Shown: positions 11,280 to 23,639 of the stretch, in pieces
Position numbering within the stretch: the first letter of the stretch is position 1
How the letters are laid out: the number at the start of each line of letters is the position of its first letter
Source: Diphasiastrum complanatum
Taxonomy: Eukaryota > Streptophyta > Lycopodiopsida > Lycopodiales > Lycopodiaceae
Length of the DNA: 64,000 nucleotides
Reading direction: 5' to 3'
Assembly: GCA_029204225.1 (NCBI GenBank)
Contig: CM055099.1
Span: 44,542,145 to 44,606,144, forward strand
Made by a program: the position numbers and the translations under genes
Notes under the pieces: model-generated
What the model saw: only the letters and a program-made list of their open reading frames with translations
Databases searched by the model: none
Told to the model about the DNA's origin: nothing

Positions 11280-12225
11280 TGTGCCGATATCGCCTAGCCA
11301 ATTTGCATGAATAGTTGATGAACCATTCTTGATAGCTTGTCATGTGTTGTATTGCTCCTGCATCGAGACCTCATTCCTCATTACGATCGACATGGTGATG
11401 ATTCACCATGAAGTTCTACTTTGAATACATGCATTAGCTTGTTGATTCAGCTGCTCCTTTTATTGTTTTTTAACATGAGTATTCAGCAATCCTATATCTC
11501 TGATTCGTTCTCTTGTGATATTTGCAGAACATCCTTTTCTTGTCCTAAGTAGGCTGCTGATTCTAGTTCGGATCTTGCTTTTGTGACTACTTCTGATTGT
11601 TATCGAATTGTTTGACAGCCTTCTTCTTTGTTGCTCTTGGAATTCTTATTGGAGAACAAAGCATGTCAATCGTTGATGGAGGACAAGGATGCTCCATTCC
11701 TTCGAGTTTCCTCCTGTAGTAGCATGGTTTCAACTCTGGACAAAGTAATATTTTAGTGGGTCGAAACAATCATCACCCATTTTTCATAAGAGGATGGCAA
11801 ACTAGATAGTAAGGTCATGACAACGTCTAAATCTTTGACCACTAAACCTATTACTGCCATATGATCTATATGACTCTTAAACTAGTTTATGTGATTCTGA
11901 ACAAAATCATCTTCTAACATTATGAGTGAGAAGAATTTTCTCCTCAAATGCAGCTTTGAAGTGACATCTCTCACTTCGTAACGTGTACGCAATACATCCC
12001 AAGCTTCTTTTGAAGATTGGGCTTGTCTGATGTGGCCAATGTATGTCAAAGATGTTAAGGGTGATTAAGGCAAAAGTCTTACCATCCCTGAGCTTCCACT
12101 TGGAAATGCTTGTTTATCGACAATGGGAAGTAATTCAATACCTGCAATTATTTCCCATAATTCCTTGGCCATCAACACGACCTTCATCTTGAATTTCCAA
12201 AGATGGAAAGTCTACACATAGGCCA
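11280..12225 (-). pseudogene. copia gag and protease remains
   Basis: Minus-strand translation with frame changes gives a copia gag: WKFKMKVVLMAKELWEII, SSKEAWDVLRTRYE, LHLRRKFFSLIML and ETMLLQEETRR. Near 11300-11350 a remnant resembling DAGATQHMTS...WF suggests the protease active-site region. It is unlike the A and B families of this window and is much more decayed. Recognition is by motif order only. Confidence 0.65.
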
Positions 12226-14492
12226 ATCCAAAAGGAGACTTTGATAGGTGAGTAGTAGCTACATGCTACTGGATTGTCATCTCTCTCCAGCATCCAATCT
12301 CTATGTGTTCATTGGGACTAGCATCCTACTTATGATCTTGGCAGTCTTGGAATTACATGTCACATATCTAGCAATAAGAGTTAGTTTTATAGCATGACAC
12401 AATATAATTGCGGAGACACAAGTTGTTAGGTCAATGGGGACATGTTCCTTAGAATGGGATATGCACAATCCCTATACAACTTCATGGTAAAACCTTGAAA
12501 CAGATTGTAGAAGTTTTGTATTAAAAGAAATAAAAAAAATAGTCGATGTGCTAGATAATCACAATTAGAAGATAGTTTTTACAATTATGATTGTACCATG
12601 ATGGACAAGAATCTTAACTACATAGTTATTGTTAGAGCTGTAATGGAAGGTAGCATTAGATAGTTTAAATAAGATGCTAAGATCACAACTACAAATGGTA
12701 TTAAGCATGGACTACTCACATCCATTAACATGAAAAGTACGTTATCACATCATTGAATGGGAGATTTGAACTTTAAAAGCTTTTATCTCTTAAAAAGTTG
12801 GATTTAATATGTTGTTCGCCATTTCTCATTGATAAGGACCAATCTTTGTTTGCACAAGAAAAGTTTTAAAAGAGTGCAAAAGAGCAATTATTGGAGTGTG
12901 AATTATTATTTATGTAGTCCAATGAAGATGATGTTGCAAGGTAAGTCCTGTTACTTTATGATCTTCATTGATGATAAATCTATAAAGACTTGAATCTATT
13001 TTTTAAATCTTAAATAAGAAGTGTTTGCTTGCTTAAGAGGTTTAGGGCATTGGTATAAAGACAAACTAGAAAAAGATCAAAATCTTGGCAAAACTGGGAA
13101 AAGACTAAAATCTTGAGATTGAATAGTGGAGGTCATCTACATAGTTAAAAGCCTTTTGTAGGCAAATTGGGATTGAGAGGCACTTTTCAAAATCCTATTC
13201 ACCACCAAAAAAATGATGTTGTTGAGAAAAAAGAGTGTGACAATTGTTGAAAGCTGAAGATCCGGATTGCCAAACTTTCTTTATACAAAGCTTGCAATAT
13301 GTTGTGCTCCTCCAAATCCACAGTCCTATAGTTGCTTTACCTCACATGACACTAGAATAAGCTTTTATATGTAGAAAGCCTAACATAGCCAATTAAAATG
13401 TCTTTGGTTGTAAGGTGTATGTGCATTTTTGCTAGTTATGAAGAGAAAGTTAAAGCTTATAAATGTTTAGGGTTTAGGGTTGATGAATAAATTGCACATA
13501 AGCAAAGATGCACTAATGGAGTCATCCAAGTAGGATGGTGGTGAGGTTTTATTGTGCTACCAATTTGCTGAGTGTAGTGAAGATAATAACTTCAATTACT
13601 GTGATGATGATGATGATGATGTGTGTGTGTGTGTGGCACGAGAGGGGATGATATGCCATTGATTGTGTAGTGTCTTACGGGGGAGGGGAGGTGATATGCC
13701 ATTGATTGTGTAGTGTCTTGTCAAAATTAGCTTTTTCTTCTTGAAGTTATATTCTGAGAAGATCAAGCTAACAAGGGCAATTGACATTGTCTCCTAATGA
13801 AAAGCTATGTAGCACATATCAATTCTTGTCATAAAGTCAACAATACACATTCATTGTCATATTTTAAAGTGCATATTGATGCCATCATGCTAGTGGTGTT
13901 GTACACCACAACAACATACCACAATATTTTTGACAATGGGTTGTTGAGAATTTTCACAATAGTTTGTTGATCTATGACACTTTGAATTCTGATGATAAGA
14001 GCATATGTTTAAAATATGCTCTTTGCCCCACCCAACATATGATTTTTCTTTTGGAGTCCAACGTTGCGAGGTGTCATGAATTATGCATATGTGTTGTCGA
14101 TGTGAATATTGAAATTCAACAACTAGTATATGTCAACTATTTGAGTGTATAAAAAAGATGTGACAATGTGTGCTTTTGAAGAATGTCGGTGTCCAACATA
14201 TGTTGTTGGAGTATTCTCATCACACCATGTACTTCAAATGAATGCAAAATGAAAGGCTTGTTTAGAGGGTTTGGTAGAGAAGCAATGCTTGTGGTGATTG
14301 GGTTTCCCAAAATCCTGGCATATGGCATGTGGGGTAGACGAGAGGTGATAGCATCTTGGTACTTGGGAAAGTAAGTCAAGTCAAAGGTATAGCAGGCTTA
14401 ATGATCAATGTGAGGGGACGAGGAGCCTTCAAGGTGCGTGTGACCCAAGTGGAAGGAGAGAAAGGAACGGTTAGATAAAGTGGTGGGAGAGA
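12226..14492. other. intergenic, no recognised gene
   Basis: AT-rich; short open frames lack recognisable domains. It contains one small compound repeat (13602-13719) and a two-unit telomere-like motif at 13465-13479 that is too short to count. Confidence 0.55.
13602..13719. repeat. compound microsatellite plus 43-bp duplication
   Basis: A GAT run (13602-13620) passes into a GT run (13621-13635). After it a 27-bp block beginning GATATGCCATTGATTGTG appears twice, at 13650 and 13693. Confidence 0.85.
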
Positions 14493-14925
14493 TCATAAAC
14501 TTGAGATGTTCTTTGTAAGCCTTGGGATAAAAAGAACATTGTTGAAAAAGAGATCTTTGGAAGATGCAAGCTTCGAGGGAATAATCCCTACTCTTTCAAT
14601 ATTGCAGTCATGCTCACTTGCAATGTATATGGTCTTCTTGACTCCATCATAAGGCATATAATAGATGAAAAAGAGTGCTTGGAGCCACACATATGTGAAG
14701 ATGCTTCACTATCAATATACCATGAGTCATCCTTGTTGAAGGTGGAAGAGCAGAAGCTTGATGCCATAAGAGAGCCTTCTCCATCACTTGAAATACACAT
14801 TGGTGATGTTGGCTTGATTGAGTTGATTCTTCTTCTTGAAGCAATTGGTGGCATAATGGCCTTTCTTGCCCAGTATGGCCAAATTTGACCGACAAACTTG
14901 GAACATGCCCCCGAGTATAGCAAGT
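14493..14925 (-). pseudogene. copia zinc knuckle-protease fragment (B-like)
   Basis: Minus strand, several frames: zinc-knuckle remains (GHYATNCFKKKN-like, about 14820-14880), then GEGSLMASS, WYIDSEASSHMCG (the protease DSGAS motif with E for G), VKKTIYIAS and LASSKDLFFNNVLFIPRLTKN. The same order and wording occur in element B1 (58481-60117), so this is a B-type relative. Frameshifts and the altered active-site motif make it dead. Both ends are abrupt. Confidence 0.8.
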
Positions 14926-17339
14926 ATTGTAAATAACACTATACAAGCTAACTTTTCTCACATGTGGCTACTTGGCTATTCCAAGTATTCGTCTACAGGA
15001 CAAATGCCCAGTTGATATAACAAGTGTGGGTCCAATCTCGATTACTACTGAAAACTATAAATCCTAATTAATTGAATATATGTACAGTTAATTACAATAC
15101 TGCATTTCGAGCTTATAATAAAAATACCTTGCTACCTTGTACTTGACTCACACTCAAGCACACCATCAAACCACCAGGTTTGGCACACAAAGTATCATGC
15201 AAACACAATGCTATATAGAGAGTCTACCACACTCTCAACCAACTGACTCGTCCCCAATCTGCCGACTTGATCACAAGTAGACCACATGAGCGACATGGCT
15301 CAAACTAAGGAAATCTCATTGCCACCATGAGACTTACATCCTCCATCTAGCTAGACTGACATCCTATCAGGCAGTTATAAGTACAAACCTGTAAAGCTGG
15401 CATAAATGAGCACAACTTGAGGAAATCTTATTGCCACTGTAAGACTATACCCTCACCAAATAGACAACTAATAGAATAATGACAAGTCAATGAGCATAAA
15501 ATGACTACTTTGTTTATGACGTATCCAATGCACAACCATATACAACTTCGACTCAGATCTAGACTCCCGTGACAAGGTAACATGCGAGCACACATTCATG
15601 CAAACCAGCACGAATATGTCAAATACATTACCATGCTTGTGCAAACTGTGGTATCATGTCGTACCAGCACCTGTCACCTGTAGATCTGCTACTACACCAC
15701 TGGTCTTCAAATCAGGTCCTCAACTATGGCCTACACTTGTAACCAAGATTCCCTCACATCCAAGCATATCCAATTGATCAAGAAGCCCTGAAAGCTGATT
15801 TCCATCCATTTCCCATGCTCCAAGCGCAAGATTCTACCAAGGACTCAATGAATGAATGTACACAAATATCACCATAGGCTATACTTGAGTAGCTCGCCCA
15901 TCTCCCAGAGATACTAATGATGATTTGCCTCTCCTACATTTCATATAGGCTCAACTTCCCATGCTTTGGAAAAACAACCATCATAGTGTTTGCCCTTCGA
16001 TCACACCCAATCGTGCAACCTCCATCAGCTCTCCAAACTAGAGCTGGCTCCCAAAGCTTCAGGTCTTGCCCATTTGCATTTGCAGCTTCCTGATTCCATC
16101 ATGAATTGCCCCTGTAAGTCATGTCCAATGACTCAAGTCCAATATGAGATAGCTGCCCTCTGATGATCATCTCTTGTCATCCTACAGTCCTATCCCTATT
16201 AGGTATCCCAATGTCATCCTCAATCTCAAAGATCTTAACGTCTACCCCCTATAATGCCCCACCTGTATTCTCCCGAGCTAAATCCAAGCTCCTGTGAGTG
16301 ATTTCAAACCATTCCCTGAGAATACACTGAGATGTGAACTCCAGAGCCACCATCAAGTCCCTCACATGATGTGACATGCCAATATTTCTCCAAGTGAACC
16401 TATGAGATCTTCCATGGCCCAAACTAAACGATCTACACCGTGTCATCACTGGAATCTACATCCCTGATGCAATACTGATATAGCAAATTGACTTGACTTA
16501 TCCAAATTGGCAATTGAAGTGTATCTCTTCGATGACAAGCTTGATACACTGCTCCACAGCTACAATGACTTGATCAAAATTGACTTACCAACTGTAAAAC
16601 TGCAAAATCATCACGTTCACCACTCACCAAGAGTCTCCAAAGTATGATTACTAACCCGTTCTTCATCCTCTGCATGTCCCACACACAGTTCATCCAACGC
16701 AAGTCCGCTATCTTGCACAATGGCTTCCAATTGGCACCACCTCGCACTTCCATCACCCGTGACCCCCAAAATGTGTGTACCTCCAAGTTAGCCCATATTT
16801 CTCTCCGAACGAGAATTTTCCAAGCTATAGATGTGTGTGTCAATGCAGCTATCACCTAACTCGACAATGCCACTATCGATTCCCCCTAAATGCCACATGA
16901 TGTTGGTTGGTTTAAACCCCAAGAATTGAATCTAATCACAAGAATATTTCACCTATAACTGGCATACCATGCCTGCCTCTGACCTGTGATTGCTTGCCCT
17001 CTCAAAATTGTCGCCAATGATGAGTAGTCACGCTGCCAAACTGCACTTCCATCACCAATAATAGCTTTCTCCACACAATTTCGCAATCATTCATCCCCAT
17101 ACAACATTTATTGCTTCAAAACACCCCGTTACCCTGTCAAAAGTAAGCAATAATGATTTAGAAGTGACTATGCCTCATTGTACCGCCCTGTAGCAGGTTT
17201 CACAAGCCAAAAATTGCCCCGAATTTGGCCCTGTGATACCCAAATAGCAAATGTAGCCCATCACTAGGTCATATGCACTCCGCTCGATGGAATAGTGATG
17301 AAAACTCCCAATGTTGTCTCTATAATTAATTAGATTGTC
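14926..17339. other. unrecognised region, partly open on the minus strand
   Basis: No gene recognised. The base composition is less AT-rich than the neighbours. The minus strand has relatively few stops between about 15700 and 16860, with open stretches at 16249-16449 and 16574-16855 that could be a decayed coding region of unknown type. A 40-bp direct repeat (near 15318 and 15416: GGAAATCT.ATTGCCAC) is visible. Confidence 0.4.
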
Positions 17340-17837
17340 TGTGAAAATTGTCTACTAGACAAACAACTGACGAATGGAAAGCTGTCATGGATGCTGAGTA
17401 CCATTCCTTGATGAAGAACAAGACCTGGAGTCTTGTTAATCCTCTTGCAAGTATAAAGCCTATTAGCTCTAAATGGATCTTCAAGCTAAAGCTTAAGCTA
17501 GATGGATCAATATCCAAATGAAAAAGCTCATTTAGTGGTTAAAGGATTTGAGCAAGTTTATAAAATAGATTACATTGACACCTTCAATCCAGTGGTAAAG
17601 CATCAATCTATTCGCACCTTGCTGGCTATAGCTGTTGCAAAAGATTTGGACATTCACCAAATGGACGTCCAGATAGCATTCCTACACGGATATATACAGG
17701 AAGACATATTCTTTTATCAACCAGAAGATTACATCCTTCAAGGCAAAGAGCATTTGGTATGTAAATTGCACAAGACATATGGTCTTAAGCAAGCTCCCAA
17801 AGCCTGGTATGAAAGAATCAATCACTTCTTGTTGTAG
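17340..17837 (+). pseudogene. copia reverse transcriptase, N-terminal half
   Basis: Begins in the region before RT (DEWKAVMDAEYHSLMKNKTW, SSKWIFKLKLKLDGSI). A frame change at about 17515 leads into KAHLVVKGFEQVYKIDYIDTF, then MDVQIAFLHGYIQEDI and YGLKQAPKAWYERI. It stops before the YVDD catalytic box. Truncated at both ends; the right end abuts the inverted gypsy LTR. Confidence 0.85.
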
Positions 17838-17859
17838 CATAATTTTACTTCTTGCTCCA

Positions 17860-18306
<447 letters not shown>

Positions 18307-18307
18307 C

Positions 18308-18660
18308 ATCATCATCACCATCTAAAGTAGGATCCTTTACATCAATAGCAAGAATGTTAGATCCATCCACATCACCATCAATAGTACTGGAAGATACTTT
18401 TGGAATGTTTTCCTCATAAAAAATGACATCTCTACCAATAATCGCCTTATTAGTAGAAGGAATGTAAACCTTGTAGCTTTACTCACCTCGCTATATCCAA
18501 CAAATATACCTTTCCTTGAAGATGAATCCTCCTTGGTCCTATCATCAAAAGTTATGTTGACATAGCATGTGCATCCAAACATTTTAAGAAAATTGACACT
18601 CAGCCTCCTCTTGAATAGCATCTCAAAAGGTGTCCTTCCATCCAAAATAGCATTGGCCAC
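18308..18660 (-). pseudogene. copia integrase C-terminal fragment
   Basis: Minus strand: ANAILDGRTPFEMLFKRR, FLKMFGCTCYV, KGIFVGYSEVSKATR, then after a frame change a GRDVIFYEENIPKV-like stretch. These are conserved features downstream of the copia integrase core. Truncated at both ends by other elements. Confidence 0.8.
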
Positions 18661-18662
18661 CT

Positions 18663-19635
18663 ATTTCACAAGAAATTAGCACGTTGGTGATATCTTGCAA
18701 TCTTGTGTGTAGAATGCTTATTTTATTCTATTTTTGGATCCACATGTGTGAAATACAGTAGCTTACTATTTTTGTATGGACAACAACTTCATCATATCTT
18801 ATGTTTGATGTTTTATCAAGTTCTTAGTGAGTTTGCATCTCTTTCATTAAGTAGATGTTGATTTTTTCACATTGGCAAGATTGGTAGAGTTGATCTATTT
18901 CTAACCAAAGATTAGGTTATGGATTTGGATCTTGATTGATCCCAAATTCTTCACATGGTATCGGATCTTGTGTTGTAGGTTATGAAATGATCGAGCACAT
19001 ATATAAGGATTTAGAGAAGATATCAATGCTAGAGCATGCTAGATTGACTTCTACCCAAACATCGTGTTTCTTGCATATGTAGATTGGATCTTTTGTAGAT
19101 CAAAACTCGTTTTTGGTTATTGAACATGAGGAATTCCTATTTCACACCACACTTACTGGAAGTAGCCGATTTTGGATGCATAGGAAAGTCTCACTTGAGG
19201 CTACAAGATTTCTATATCAAGGATTCAGGCAATTGTATGTAGAATTTGAAATATTCATTTTTTTGTGATTTTGTCAAAACCCTAATTTTGATTGGATTTC
19301 TATTTTGTGAGGTTACTGAACTTCATTAGAGTGTTTTTCAATCTTAGGAAGTGGTCATTATATTGAGGATAGATCATAGGTTGATCAAGATTTCTATATT
19401 ATATGTGTTGATTTGCTAGATATAAGTGCTAGAAGAGAATTGAGAGGTTTCATATCTTTGTGATTTCTTTTTATCAAAAATTTGTTGTATTTAAAAAAAA
19501 AATGCTTTGTGCATTGGAACAGACTGAAAGAGAAGGATCGGGTCATTGCAACATGGCTACATCAAGTGGATACATGTTGGAAGGCAATGATAGGCTTACC
19601 TCTAGGAACTATTCATTGTGGAAAGTGAGGACTCA
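18663..19635 (+). mobile_element. A-type copia element, 5' end fragment
   Basis: LTR end (18663-18955) related to the LTR at 31745-32389, a tRNA-iMet-like primer site with one change (TGGTATCGGATC, 18956), a leader, and the start of gag at 19553 (MATSSG...NYSLWKVR). Similarity stops at about 19635, inside the first 30 gag codons. The leader aligns with the one split between 32390-32608 and 55933-56260. The LTR lacks its 5' part. Confidence 0.8.
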
Positions 19636-19895
19636 TCCACTTATCTACTTGACAAAAATAGTACAAACACTATTTAGGCCTCTATTGACAAATATGAAAC
19701 TATCTTTAAGTTGAGATTTCATTTTGGCCTCCAAAAATGCCAATAAGCCAACAAACTAGTTGACAATTTCTCACACTCCCTCTTCAACTAGTTTTAGGGT
19801 AGATTTAACCACACTACTTTGATCCATCTTAAGAATGATCTCCATCCTAAGTATAGACCTCCTTTCTACTATTTTATAACTTTCATAACTGATAT

Positions 19896-20838
19896 ATGTT
19901 AGAATTTAGCAATTTTCACATGGTTTTTGATGTATTTTTGACATCTATGTAGATCCACACGTGTGAAATGACACTTGTAATATTCAGATCCATTTTGATT
20001 AGCTTTCATTTGAGTCTAATATGACATCTCCTAAATTATAGGAGTTAGGTCCTAGATTGTAGAAATCTAGAAGGTCAACACAAACTGCCAATGGATGATG
20101 TGGCTGTTGGAGGGTTTGCAGATCTTAAGGCAACCCTATCCCTAGTTAATAAGTGAGAGGGACTTGGCACCCTGCGTGTGTAAGTCCAACCCGATGATCA
20201 CATAGTTATTTGATTAATTAGAAAGTCAATAAAAAGACTTTAGGCCTTTTTGCGGGACTTTTAATGTCGCAGGGCCTAAATGTCAAGTTGGCTTTCCCTC
20301 CAATTTGGATGGTTCTCACTCTTTTTTAAATTTGAATAATTAGGGAGGTAAAAATGGACCAACAGGAGTCAGAGGCCAAGGTCCTCCTCTTTATTATAAA
20401 AAGAGACCAACTCGAGTTCCTACACATGTTCATTTCTTCATTTCAATAAAGCAGATTGGTTCTCTTCAGAAATGGATTGATGAATGTCGTTGCCCTTCTT
20501 TTCTCTTCCATCTCTCATGCTTTCTTTGGACTTTGCTAATTGTTGGATCTGAATGTTATTGGGATTGAGTGTTATTATACTTTTTATGACAGAGAAAGGG
20601 AGAGAGAAAAAGAGTAAGCTATCTTTGTCGTGGATGTGTAGTCTTAATGGATTGTAGTGTTAATGTTTAGGGTTAATGGATGTTAGTGTTAGATTTGGAT
20701 CCTCCATTTATGTTAAAATCTGAACTATACTATCGCTCTCATGGGAACGATCCTACGCGTGACAACTAATCTCGTCTATTTGATGCTAGATTGACTAGAT
20801 CTTGGTTTGAGGTTAGGTAAGGAAAGAAATCCACTACA
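19896..20838 (+). repeat. Athila-like 5' LTR
   Basis: The right end (CCACTACA, 20838) is fixed by the primer site two bases later and by the inverted copy ending at 17860. A TATTATAAAAAG TATA-like box lies at about 20392. The left end TGTTAGAA (19896) is a guess. Confidence 0.6.
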
Positions 20839-20840
20839 AC

Positions 20841-20860
20841 TTTGGCGCCGTTGCCGAGGA
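20841..20860 (+). other. primer-binding site, tRNA-Asp type
   Basis: TTTGGCGCCGTTGCCGAGGA, matching the classic Athila/Tat primer site complementary to the tRNA-Asp 3' end except for one base near its end. It lies two bases after the LTR. Confidence 0.85.
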
Positions 20861-21557
20861 GCTACGCCAATTTTTCAGCTTGTAGCATGATTGTTGGATG
20901 GTTAGCTTGCATTAGGCATCTTGTCATGGCATGAATAGTGTTAGATCTGCATTTAGGGTTAGTTTGGGACTGATTTTGCCTGATTTGAGTGTTGCTTGTT
21001 TGAAATCTAATTCGATTATTAAACAGGAAAAACTATTCAGATCACCAATCTTAAGATCCATTTGGATCTGAGATATCATAAAAAACAACAAAAATCAGTC
21101 AAATCTGTTAGATTTGGTCAAAAAGAGGCAAAAAACGTCATCAGAGCTTATAACTTTTTGCCCTCCTTCAGGTTACCTTTGCCGAGTTGCAGACACTTCC
21201 AGTTTTGTTCACGAAACCTTCAATTTGAAGGGCGAAGATTAATTCCCATCAAATTTCCAGAAACATCAGGAAAACCGTCAAAAAAACACCAGAACCCTAA
21301 AAATACAGAAAAAGAACCTTCGCTCGATTCACTGTGCATAGGCGTGATTCAGATCTATCTATTGCCAGGTCGACGAAGAATAATACCAAAAATAGAAAAG
21401 TTTTCAAAGGATCAGTTGTCATATTGTCATATTTTTGTCAAAAAGGTCATTTTTTTGCAAAAATACTAGCATTACTCTTGATCCTTCTCCAGAACCTTCG
21501 TTGAGTTTCTAGAACATTCTATTTACATTTGCCACGTCCGTTTACATTTACTTTACT

Positions 21558-21808
21558 TTGCGAGCCGGTGGGTGGCAAACCCATTGAGGCGCAAGGAAAC
21601 TGACAGGTGGGATCCCTCTTTTGTGGGGGTGCACCATCGACCGACCATGATCTTCTGTGAAAGGTTCGAGTGTGAGCATACCTGCTGGGACCCAAAAGAT
21701 GGTGAACTATGTCTGAGCAGGGCGAAGCCAGAGGAAACTCTGGTGGAGGCTCGTAGCGATACTGACACGCAAATCGTTCGTCAGACTTGGGTATGGGGGC
21801 GAAAGACT

Positions 21809-21864
<56 letters not shown>

Positions 21865-21866
21865 TC
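21558..21866 (+). rRNA. 25S rRNA fragment inside a retrotransposon (non-functional)
   Basis: About 309 bases match the sense strand of the 5' third of cytosolic large-subunit rRNA. Well-known stretches include GATCTTCTGTGAA, AAAGATGGTGAACTATG, GGCGAAGCCAGAGGAAACTC, GCAAATCGTTCGTCAGACTT, GGCGAAAGACTAATCGAACC and TTTCCCTCAGGATAGCTGG. It is abrupt at both ends and flanked by the leader and gag region of the Athila-like element. It cannot form a ribosome subunit alone. Some sites differ from what I recall for other plants, so it may be old. Confidence 0.92.
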
Positions 21867-21907
21867 CAGCAAGACCAAAGCCACCACCAACTATAACACC
21901 TATAAAT

Positions 21908-22390
21908 TTGATAACAATCAAGCGAAGACCAACAGCTCAGAATAAACCAAGTGCACCCTTGATGGTGGTCACCAGAGCACAGAAACAAAAAGAACCAGTA
22001 GCGGATCCAGTACTTGCTGATTCTATACTATTGAATGATACACCAACAACATCAGGAGTCTATCCAAGTCCTAATGCAGAAAAACGAAGATATCAGAATA
22101 TGAGACAGTGGATTAAACATCTGCAAGAAGAGGAGGAGCTTGAAACTGCTAAAGCAACAGCAGAAGTTCATTCTTCACCATTGCATCCACCAAGAAATTT
22201 ACGTACGGATATGAATGATCAGTTGCATCATCATGAACAACCCTTCAAGATGACTGAACCAGAAGCACCACAAACATAACTGCTTATGATTATTTTGTCT
22301 TGTAAGATTAATATCCCATTGGGAGAGTTCTTGAAGTTGGTGCCAAAAGCAAGAGAAGTCTTAGCGCAAAAGTTAGCTCAAGAACAACCA
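21908..22390 (+). pseudogene. Athila-like gag, C-terminal remains
   Basis: An open frame at 21908-22279 with a basic start and charged, Pro/Gln-rich text (RRYQNMRQWIKHLQEEEE), then after a stop INIPLGEFLKLVPKAREVL, a phrase typical just upstream of the gypsy retropepsin. No zinc knuckle is visible. Assigned to gag mainly by its position between primer site and protease. Confidence 0.55.
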
Positions 22391-22415
22391 GAAGTCTATC
22401 AAGAGCCACTTTTTT

Positions 22416-22931
22416 GTGCTGGATTTGAATAATATAATGAAGTACTCCATGTTGAAGCTACTTGGGAAAGTGAACAAAAGAATATCACTTTGCCGATGCA
22501 AGCATAGACAATTTCCTAAGGAAGCAGCTGTGATAGATGGCCGTTTAGGAGTTAACTTGATCTCTACAAAGCTATGTGCAAAATGGGGCCTTACAAAGAT
22601 CAAGCCTATGTCTTTTGCTATTAAGCTAGCTGATCAGACGACAGTTTGTCCACGAGGAATGGTTGAAGATATACTTGTCAGAATTGCGGGAGTACAATTC
22701 GTCATTACTTTCTTAGTGATGGACTTACCAAAAGCACCAAATGTCTACCAAGCTTTATTGGGACGTCCATGGTTACGAGTTGCGCAAGTAATTCATAACT
22801 GGGGTACTGGAAAAATCACTTTTGAAAATTGTGAATGTGCAGTTAAAGTTGATTTTACAGCTTGGACTATCAAACCAGTGGTTCAAAAAGAGGATGATGA
22901 TTCATCAACAACGGATCACACTTGTGACTGA
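22416..22931 (+). pseudogene. Athila-like retropepsin
   Basis: Aspartic protease region of Ty3/gypsy pol: AAVIDGRLGVNLISTKLC (active-site loop; the usual DxGS/A is altered to DGRLG), IKLADQTTVCPRGMVEDILV, then YQALLGRPWLRVAQVIHNWG, a hallmark ending. The frame stops at 22929-22931. The true start lies upstream in another frame. Confidence 0.8.
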
Positions 22932-22989
22932 CAAGAGAAAAATTTGGAAGCTCATTATGATTGCAATTCTATTAATAGTTGGTCCATGC

Positions 22990-23294
22990 TTAGGACTCTA
23001 TTCTAGGTGAATCTATGTATAGGGATCTTAGGGCTATGCATGGCTATGTGCCCAGGATGCTTTTGGTTCTATATATTGGATCCAAACTCATCCTACTCCT
23101 CATTATGGTTGTGGATTCATTGCCAAGCTCTCACTCTATATTCATGCTTCTTGTTCCTTGGCTTGGGGGTGAGGCTTCTAGAGTTTGATTGGATGCTTCT
23201 ACTTGGTTGGGTGGTTTCTCCATAGTGTGTTATCCATTGTGTTTGTGAGTTGTAAGCAGGATCTAAGGAGCTTCTCTTACAGTGGCATCAGAGC
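22990..23294 (+). repeat. copia LTR end and primer site
   Basis: AT-rich text ending CTCTTACA at 23281, followed by TGGCATCAGAGC (23283-23294), the tRNA-iMet-type primer site with one change. The LTR start is not visible and no gag follows. Confidence 0.5.
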
Positions 23295-23639
23295 AAGGCT
23301 TACAAGTTTGGAGAGGTGGTGCTTTTTATTGGAGCTTGGTGGTGATCAACTAGTACTCTCATCCAAGGAGAGGAGCTAGGTTGCAAGTTGGTGAATCTTC
23401 CCGATTTCAATTTGCATGATCCATATCTCTCTCAAATTCATTGTGGTGTATGGAGAACTTCAATGTTCAATTAGAGAATGATATTTGGTGGTTTGGCAGC
23501 ATTTTAGGTATAGTTGCTCTATTGCAATTTCTATATGGATAATCATTTTTATGTTGATTTTATGATGCAACAATATTTCGTCTCTCTTCTAGGTGCTGAA
23601 AGAAGACCACGACATTATCTCATGGATATTTAGTAGAAT

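Larger units (their letters stand above)
10600..12225 (-). mobile_element. decayed Ty1/copia element (gag-PR joined to RNase H)
   Basis: Reading leftward on the minus strand: gag, zinc-knuckle and protease remains, then RNase H, a polypurine tract (about 10832-10845, AGATTAAGAGAGGGCG on the minus strand) and the start of an LTR near 10831 with a TTTATAAAAAG TATA-like box. Integrase and reverse transcriptase are absent, so a large internal deletion precedes RNase H. The left LTR end is not defined. Confidence 0.7.
19896..22940 (+). mobile_element. Athila-like Ty3/gypsy element, 5' part
   Basis: A 5' LTR ending at 20838, a tRNA-Asp-type primer site at 20841, a leader holding a 25S rRNA fragment, gag remains and a retropepsin. 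Reverse transcriptase and everything after it are missing; a copia LTR remnant begins soon after 22940. The primer-site type is characteristic of Athila/Tat gypsy lineages. The LTR start at about 19896 is uncertain. Confidence 0.78.

Noticed and set aside
13465-13479. Two tandem TTTAGGG units, plant telomere-type.
   Set aside because: Only two units; expected by chance in AT-rich DNA of this length.
14137-14379. 80-codon minus-strand open frame next to the copia protease fragment.
   Set aside because: No copia motif and no link in frame to the neighbouring pol remains.
21558-21866. Functional rRNA gene.
   Set aside because: Only about 309 bp of the large-subunit sequence, abrupt ends, inside a retrotransposon.
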